Assembly: GCA_009801015.1 (NCBI GenBank)
Contig: VHZZ01000038.1
Coordinates: 13,145-37,775 of the forward strand
Length of the DNA stretch: 24,631 nt
Reading direction: 5' to 3'
Source: Silene noctiflora
Taxonomy: Eukaryota > Streptophyta > Magnoliopsida > Caryophyllales > Caryophyllaceae
Shown here: piece by piece, positions 19,236-24,631 of the stretch
Position numbering within the stretch: the first letter of the stretch is position 1
Layout of the letters: each line of letters begins with the position of its first letter
Made by a program: the position numbers and the translations under genes
The notes under the pieces: model-generated
Databases searched by the model: none
What the model was told of the DNA's origin: nothing
Seen by the model: only the letters and a program-made list of their open reading frames with translations

Positions 19236-19353
19236 GACGGATAGTACCCTCTCACAATATGCAAGTGACACTATCCATGGGGACATGGGGTGATTCATTT
19301 TCCCTCACTTGCTGTCCCACTTGTTTTATTATGAGAGGGCACACTATTCGTTT
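19236..19353. mobile_element. Small MITE, about 118 bp
   Basis: The left end GACGGATAGTACCCTCTCA (about 19236-19254) pairs with the right end TGAGAGGGCACACTATTCGT (19332-19351) with few mismatches. A further GACGGATAGTG copy lies just outside at 19363-19373, suggesting another element end nearby. The interior is non-coding. Confidence 0.55.
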
Positions 19354-19373
19354 TTAGTTTGTGACGGATAGTG

Positions 19374-19895
19374 TTCATTACAAGTAATACGGTTTGTATA
19401 AAGTAAGAAATTAAAAGATGATTGTTGGTAGGTTAAAAGCTTCCTGAAAACGCTGCCCATTGTTTATATTCATGTAGTTGAGTGGAGAATCAATTCAATC
19501 ATGACTTATTATGAGTTGTGGATTTGTCATCTTAATATATTCATATAATAATTTCCGGCAAATGTTAACTAGTTTAGTTAATAAATATCGGTAATTATAG
19601 AAGGTGATGTTTATGATCATATTTTAAATCCGTTTAGGATTAAAAATATCTTTATGACTATCTTTAGTCTTCACCCACAGAAAAATATAATAAAAACCGT
19701 CTTGCTTTTAAATATTATTCGTATGAGATATATAAATATATTTTATATTTTCTTTTATTTAGTTAAACGTTTGTCAAAATGATGAAAATAATAACTCTGT
19801 ACTTCGATGAGATACATAGATTATTAATAAGGAGAATGAGATAGCACCACCAAGTACAACAATCTAATTTGATAACTTGTATATATGAAAACAAT
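19374..19895. other. AT-rich spacer, no gene seen
   Basis: No coding potential, no paired terminal repeats and no tRNA-like structure was recognised. Confidence 0.4.
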
Positions 19896-20004
19896 AGTCG
19901 TATGCGATAATTTTTGTATATTATTTATCCGGTTTTTCTAATGTATGTTATGTGTCTTTAGGGTACAGATTAGAAAAACCGTTATTTTAATTATCGTACG
20001 AAAA
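19896..20004. repeat. Foldback element with a 13 bp perfect inner stem
   Basis: CGGTTTTTCTAAT (19930-19942) pairs perfectly with ATTAGAAAAACCG (19969-19981), and the outer GTCGTATGCGATAATT (about 19898-19913) pairs imperfectly with AATTATCGTACGA (about 19989-20001). The left arm carries about 8 extra bases. This is probably a small MITE. Confidence 0.6.
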
Positions 20005-20612
20005 TGATGGTCAACTATATGGGAGTGGGGTGCTAGACTATAAAACTTGCATTCCCATTCAATTTGTAAAAATAAGGAATAATTCTATCATTAGCACACA
20101 AAAAAAAAAAAAAAAAAAAATTGTGCGTTAATGTGTGGTAGTAAAAAAAAGTAACACGATATGTTACCATTGTTATTGTCCTTAGCCAATTCGTACAATA
20201 ATGTTAATAATGTCAATCTATATTAAATCAAGTCACAGTTTTAACCAGTTTAATTGTATTTATTTATAATTACGTATATGTTTTACATCCAGTAATTTAG
20301 ATTAAGGTGGTTTTACACTTTTACTTAATTTTTTTTTCGGAAATAGTAAGAAAAAAAAAATATTTGCTTCAACTATTATACATGTAACTTTAAGTAACTT
20401 CATATATACTAACAAAAAATACAACACTCTAGTACAAAAGCCAAGAGATAATAAGAGTAAAAAAAAAAAAAAAAAAAAAAAAACTATTTACATAACTTAA
20501 TTACCAAATTCAAAACTTGATATATATTCTCAAATTTACATGCATGGTAAAAAAAAGTTAAAACCCAAAAAACAAAATTTAAAAAAAAAAAATTATTTAT
20601 TTGTAGATTTAA
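20005..20612. other. Aux/IAA 3' flank, A-rich
   Basis: Holds long A-runs at 20100-20120 and 20459-20482 (T-runs on the Aux/IAA strand). The first is bracketed by ATTAGCACACAA and TTGTGCGTTAAT, a 12-base inverted repeat with two mismatches. The part adjoining 20613 is presumably the Aux/IAA 3' UTR. No gene is seen. Confidence 0.4.
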
Positions 20613-22128
20613 TTACTCCAAGCCACCTCCCAAGCCTTTAGCATCAGAAGCTTTCATAATTCTAAGCCTTTTGCATGAATTAATGAACATTTCCCATGGT
20701 ACATCTCCTACTAACATCCAATCTCCTTCTTTATCTTCATATGTTGGTACAAATTCTGATCCTTTGTATCCTTTGCTTTCTGAGTATTCACCTATATAAA
20801 CAATAACAAAACTCGAGTTATTATTATCGACTTTATTAAGTTGTCTTCAGTATCTCGAAGAAAATTATTACCCTATCCTCTAGCTATCAGCAATGGTTAG
20901 AGGGAAGGGAAATGTTGTACGTCTTCGGTATTCTAAAAGAGATTGTCCTAGCTGTTGGTAGAAGATTACTCTTGGTTAATAGTTAAAACTTTTGAAAAAG
21001 GTTCTAAGAGATGGTGATTTATTCTGTGGCAAAGTCAGGATTTACGAATAACGGGAAGGGAAATGTTGTCTTCAGTATCGTAAAAGAGATTGCCCTAGCT
21101 GTCGGTAGAAGATTACTCTTGGTTAATAGTTAAAACTTTTGAAAAAAATTCTAAGAGACGGTGATTTATTCTGTGGGAAAGCCAGGATTTACGAATAACG
21201 GGAAGGGAAATGTTGTCTTCACTATCATAAAAGAGATTGACCTAGTTGTCGGTAGAAGATTACTCTTGGTTAATAGTTAAAACTTTTGAAAAAAATTCTA
21301 AGAAAGTCAGGATTTACGAATAACGGGAAGGGAAATGTTGTCTTCAGTATCTTAAAAGAGATTGACCTAGCTGTCGGTAGAAGATTACTCTTGGTTAATA
21401 GTTAAAACTTTTGAAAAAAGTTCTAAGAGATAATGATGTATTCTGTGGCAAAACCAGGATTTACGATTAGAGGGAGAAAAAGTTCGAAACTTTCATGTTT
21501 TTTTCATTGTTTTGGGATCTTTTATAGGTTAGACACTCATTTGTTTATTACTATGACTATGAAGTTCTAAGTGTTTTTATATATAAAAAGATCGTTTCAG
21601 ACAGTATATGAGTCGATTTCGATTTTAGTGCTTACCAACTTGAACTTTGAACATGTCTTCCAAAGCCTTAAGAAGTTGTGAATAGCAAGAGTAAAGTTTC
21701 ATATCAATCTTCCTAAGATAAGGTGCACCATCCATGCTAACTTTTACGTACAAATTTCCAATTTCTTCATCTTTTTTCATTGTTTGAAGACAATTTTTTC
21801 GGTATGATCGAACCGGAGGCCATCCAACGACTTGTGCCCTATACAATCAATTCCAAAAAAATATAAGCAAAACATAAAACATAAAAATACGTGTTTTGTA
21901 ATCAATTCATTAATAAAAAGTCATACGATATCAGAATACAGATTAAATAAATACGTACTTTGAAGGAGGAGTGTTCTTTGTAGCACAATCTTGTGCATTA
22001 TTAGATGTAGACTCTCCTTTAATATCAATAAAAGACCTTTTGTTAGCGCATTTTGATGTATCGGAACCTGGTAATCCTAATCTTAACTCGGTATCTTGGT
22101 GCTCGATCTCTTTCTTGTTCATCTCCAT
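20613..22128 (-). CDS. Aux/IAA auxin-response repressor (IAA1-4-like), three exons
   Basis: Exons on the minus strand: 22128-21959, 21838-21636 and 20791-20613, with GT/AG introns of 120 and 844 bp and a continuous 183-residue frame. Domain [10 protein letters not shown] (13-21) carries the LxLxL EAR motif that recruits TOPLESS co-repressors. The domain II degron GWPPVRSYR (62-70) is the auxin- and TIR1/AFB-binding site and looks intact, so turnover should be normal. The PB1 region (domains III/IV) starts [16 protein letters not shown] at 87, with the basic face K89, and continues through the acidic [11 protein letters not shown] stretch (144-154) that contacts ARF partners. A KR pair at 29-30 fits a nuclear signal. 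Length and motifs match the short IAA1-4 type. Intron 2 is enlarged by a SINE-derived tandem array. Confidence 0.95.
20902..21471. repeat. Four-copy SINE-derived tandem array in Aux/IAA intron 2
   Basis: Units begin at about 20902, 21053, 21200 and 21325, each opening GGGAAGGGAAATGTTGT; lengths are about 151, 147, 125 and 147. Each contains a segment from CTTCAGTAT through AGAGATTGNCCTAG and GGTAGAAGATTACTCTTGGT, homologous at roughly 70 per cent by eye to the SINE body at 2469-2527. A TTCTAAGAGA part and a GCCAGGATTTACGA motif follow. Unit 3 lacks about 22 bases of the TTCTAAGAGA...CTGTGG segment. The array fills most of the 844 bp intron, and the units are very similar, so it is young or being homogenised. 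Confidence 0.88.
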
Positions 22129-22171
22129 AATATTTAATTTCTTGGGTTTTAGAACCTACACAAGAAAATTC

Positions 22172-22380
22172 AGTTTTTTTTTTTTTTTTTTTTTTTTTTT
22201 GTGATTTAAATTTTTTTTTTTTTTTTTAGTTTTGAATGAGAGAAAAACTTTGAGTTGTTAGGTCATGAGTCTAAGGAAGGGATGTTATATAGGAAAGTAG
22301 GGAATAAATGGAATTTAATAGGACAGGTCCAACGTCTAGACACGGAGAATAATCATGGGTGTTACGTAACACGTGTCGCA
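22172..22380 (-). promoter_or_regulatory. Aux/IAA promoter and leader
   Basis: Reading on the minus strand toward the gene: a G-box ACACGTGT (22369-22376) adjoining the palindrome GTTACGTAAC (22361-22370), then a GTGTCT element near 22338-22343 (an auxin-response-like core, not the canonical TGTCTC), a TATA box CTATATAAC (about 22284-22292), and two long A-runs (22211-22228 and 22174-22200) in what should be the leader. ACGT-core sites are typical bZIP targets. Spacing from TATA to ATG (about 160 bases) is normal. The sites are seen directly; their use is inferred. Confidence 0.55.
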
Positions 22381-22440
22381 TTTTCGTTGGATTATTTTAG
22401 GTACGGAATTACGTATAACCCGGGCAAGAACGATAAATAA

Positions 22441-23235
22441 TTCATATTCTTAATATACTTAATTTATCTTAATTAATCACTTTATTTGGGTTTCGACACA
22501 ATTTTTATGGCTGTGGAATAAAATGTAAGACATAAAAATTGTGTTATTTGACCATCGAAGTCAAATAAATTGTATATCACATAGAGTATTTAAATTCAGG
22601 TGTATGAAATATTTGACGTACGAGTATTAATATGGAATATTATATTTTACAAAAAAAAATTATTTATGATGTATATATTCGTATTAAGAAATACTTGATG
22701 ATTAATTTAACGTTTTAGTATAATAAAACCTTCTTGATACTCCGTATGAGCTAATAGTATAATTTTGTAAAACAAAAATGTAAATCCCCTTACCGTAAAA
22801 GCTTAAATCAATTAAAAGCTTCTGGTTGGTTCTTTGATTTAAGGGGAAAAAAAAATTCATTTTCTAGAGTTGGTAGATTTATTGAACATCATTTCGTTTA
22901 ATTATTACTTCTAAATTTTACGTCTAATTATCGTACTAATTAACATTTCGTATGTTATTTAAAAATCAACTCCTGCATATTTTTTTTTTTTGCACGGTAT
23001 TAAAACTGGTCGAAATTATAAAGCTTCAATATCAAGGAATCGAGTGTCCTAATGACATGAATATGTTGGAGTAAAAGTGAAAATGTCATGATTTCATGAC
23101 TTGATGCCTTGATGGTAAAATAAATTACTGTTAAAGTTGATAGTAGAATTTTCACGATGCTGAATTATACCTTGATCTTATTAATTAATTACAAAATATT
23201 ATTTTGAATGACTAACACAAAAGTGTAAATGTATG
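22441..23235. other. AT-rich spacer with stem-loops
   Basis: ACACAATTTTTATG (22496-22509) pairs perfectly with CATAAAAATTGTGT (22531-22544) around a 21-base loop. Just after it, ATTTGAC and GTCAAAT form a 7 bp stem. CTTAAATCAA (about 22803-22812) pairs with TTGATTTAAG (about 22833-22842). No gene was recognised. Confidence 0.5.
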
Positions 23236-23253
23236 TACGACTTATAAGTCGTA
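23236..23253. repeat. 18 bp perfect palindrome
   Basis: TACGACTTATAAGTCGTA is perfectly self-complementary with no loop. It could be a protein-binding site or a chance feature of an AT-rich region; nothing nearby indicates which. Confidence 0.6.
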
Positions 23254-23682
23254 ATGCTTGTATGTAAACATTAATCTTTACTTCTGTCAAAAAAAAAAAA
23301 AAAGTGTACATGTCAACTAGCTTAACTGTTAAAGTTATGAGAAATTCTATTCATAAACTGTGTTCGAAACCGTCAGCATCAAAATAATTAACACCAAAAC
23401 CTCTCATTTTCTTAGTTAAATAATCGGGTTTTAAATTTAAAGCGAGATAATAATACCTTTTTCTCAACTTACAATCGGTTATATATACAATCGATGACAC
23501 AATCGTACAGAAGTGCAACAGTCAACTACTCATAACATGGGTTCGAACACGTCAACATCAAAATTGCCTTCGTGACTCCTTTCACACCAAAATAATTAAC
23601 ACTGAATGAAGTCTCCCTTTTTCTTAGTTAAATGATCAAGGTTTAAATTTAAAGCGAGATTATAATACCTTTTTCGCAACAT

Positions 23683-23994
23683 ACAATCGGTTATAATAAT
23701 CTCAAGTCTATTGTCCAAAGATGCAAAGAACTGATTAATGGTTCTCATTGGAAAGTAAAGATCGAGCACACCTATCGGGAAGCCAATAGAGCAGCCGACC
23801 TCCTAGCTAATCGAGGCGTTCATTCAAGCACCGAAGTCCAGCATTTGAATCATCCATTTAATGAGCTTCGTTCTATCCTTGGTGACGATGTATTTGGGGT
23901 AGCTATTCCCCGTGTAATAACGAATAATTAAGTCTTTTTTATTCTCGGGGCTTAGCCCCTCTTTCGTACCCAAAAAAAAAAACAATCGGTTATA
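23683..23994 (+). mobile_element. 5'-truncated LINE insertion with target-site duplication
   Basis: The insertion is bounded by ACAATCGGTTATA at 23683-23695 and again at 23982-23994 (the first A of the second copy may belong to the tail, so 12-13 bp). The body (23696 onward) is the last part of a LINE: RNase H tail, stop codon, a 3' UTR of about 40 bases with a GGGGC-TTA-GCCCC hairpin (23947-23959), and an A-run at 23972-23982. Severe 5' truncation is normal for target-primed reverse transcription. Its 3' UTR differs from that of the LINE at 1-2166, so it is another family. Confidence 0.9.
23698..23931 (+). pseudogene. LINE RNase H C-terminal fragment
   Basis: The frame reads NLKSIVQRCKELINGSHW, then an IEHTYREANRAADLLANRG segment and an unfamiliar tail ending in TNN and the stop TAA (23929-23931). 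YREAN-AAD-LA is the conserved C-terminal helix of the RVT_3 RNase H domain found at the end of plant LINE polyproteins. The 77 codons are intact but lack the catalytic residues upstream, so there is no activity. Confidence 0.85.
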
Positions 23995-24017
23995 TATACA
24001 ATCGATGACACAATCGT

Positions 24018-24631
24018 TATCCTAATATAGGAGCATGGAATTCCGAAATGCCATGAATTTAGACAAGCTTTGCAGCTGTACAACTGAGGATATTGTCCTA
24101 ATATTTATGGGACAAGTTTGGACATAACTTTGAGTTACGTATAAAAGAATGGGACACATTAAATTAACGGTCGAGATTTAATTTGATATACTATGAATTA
24201 ATCGTAGCCGTTGGATTAAAATTTAAATTGGGTCCGACCCACATGGTTGTCCTTTAATCGACACATTGGTCTGTCGATCTCGGATTTTCTGCAGGGTATG
24301 GATTTTTGGACCCGGCTATTATTTAATTGGTCAGGACCATTTGCCATACTTTTAATAAATCGGTCGATCCGTCTTTCTTAAGACGGGAATATACGTCTCT
24401 GATTTAAATTCGGGAAATGCACGCGGTGCCCTTGAGGTTTGTTTTTTTGCCCGAAATACCCAATTTTTTTATTCGGAAAACTTTAAGAGGTCATAACTCG
24501 TGTTTACGAGTTCAGGAAGTGGTAATTTTTTTTTCAAATTGATCATCTTTTCGAGAACTACGACTTGAGAAAAAAGTTGTTGAGTTTGGAATTCGTGACC
24601 AAGAGATATGGTCATTCAAAGTTTGTTCGGT
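24018..24631. other. Spacer entering an unidentified repeat
   Basis: From about 24411 the sequence (GGGAAATGCACGCGGTGCCC, then GAGGTTTG, CCCGAAATACCC, and a TCATAACTCGTGTTTACGAG palindrome-like stretch around 24494-24513) is of a kind I recall from dispersed plant repeats that run for kilobases. It continues off the window and cannot be assigned. Upstream of it no gene is seen. Confidence 0.35.

Larger units (their letters stand above)
23312..24017. repeat. Tandem duplication, period 209 bp, second copy split by a LINE
   Basis: Unit 1 (23312-23505) and unit 2 (23521-24017) share GTCAACTA, TTCGAA.C.GTC.RCATCAAAAT, TTTAAATTTAAAGCGAGAT and ACAATCGGTTATATATACAA followed by TCGATGACACAATCGT. Unit 2 additionally holds a 5'-truncated LINE of 287 bp in the middle of the last motif. 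A linker (23506-23520) separates the units. Confidence 0.85.

Noticed and set aside
20881..21480. CRISPR-like or satellite centromeric array
   Set aside because: Units are about 147 bp, contiguous without unique spacers, only four copies, and lie inside an intron; homology to a SINE explains them better.
23260..23303. Additional LINE tail (TGTAAAC...ACTTCTGTC plus A-run)
   Set aside because: Resembles the 3' UTR of the first LINE, but no coding remnant or target duplication supports it.

Overview
The window is nuclear DNA of a higher plant, almost certainly a eudicot. The evidence is spliced genes of plant-specific families (a group C bZIP factor, an Aux/IAA repressor, a SPARK-type receptor kinase), AT-rich intergenic DNA, and plant-type transposable elements: LINEs with a C-terminal RNase H, a tRNA-derived SINE, Helitrons, and Stowaway-like and hAT-like MITEs. 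The repeated GAGACGGTCTC / AAGACGGTCTT terminal motif is one I associate with Caryophyllales genomes, but that placement is from memory and weak.

Layout. 1-2166: 3' part of a LINE (RT, zinc knuckle, RNase H, poly-A) with one frameshift and 13 isolated N calls. 2167-5321: repeat-rich spacer with a SINE, a 584 bp Helitron-like element, a small MITE and a degenerate tandem duplication. 5322-9457: a six-exon group C bZIP gene (355 aa, reconstructed here) whose first intron contains MITE ends and a ~620 bp tandem duplication that copied part of exon 2 into a splice-dead ghost exon. 9458-13200: transposon-dense spacer with a 525 bp hAT-type MITE and its 8 bp target duplication, a hAT-like element nested in an older inverted repeat, and a second Helitron-like element carrying a Stowaway-like MITE. 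13926-15839: an intronless-CDS SPARK receptor kinase (637 aa). 16970-17527 (-): an intronless divergent bZIP of 185 aa with an in-frame 42 bp minisatellite. 17528-20612: spacer with foldback elements and MITEs. 20613-22128 (-): a three-exon Aux/IAA gene (183 aa) with a four-copy tandem array derived from the 3' half of a SINE in its second intron. 22129-24631: its promoter, hairpins, a 209 bp tandem duplication carrying a 5'-truncated LINE with a 12-13 bp target duplication, and the start of an unidentified repeat.

The genes do not form an operon-like system. Three of the four are regulators: a group C bZIP, an S-like bZIP (groups C and S are known heterodimer partners in plants) and an auxin-response repressor with G-box/ACGT motifs in its promoter. 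Any functional link between them is inference. No wholly new system was recognised. The most unusual structures are the ghost exon in the bZIP intron, the SINE-derived intronic array in the Aux/IAA gene, the minisatellite-encoded helix fused to the small bZIP, and the LINE insertion whose empty site is preserved in the neighbouring tandem copy.
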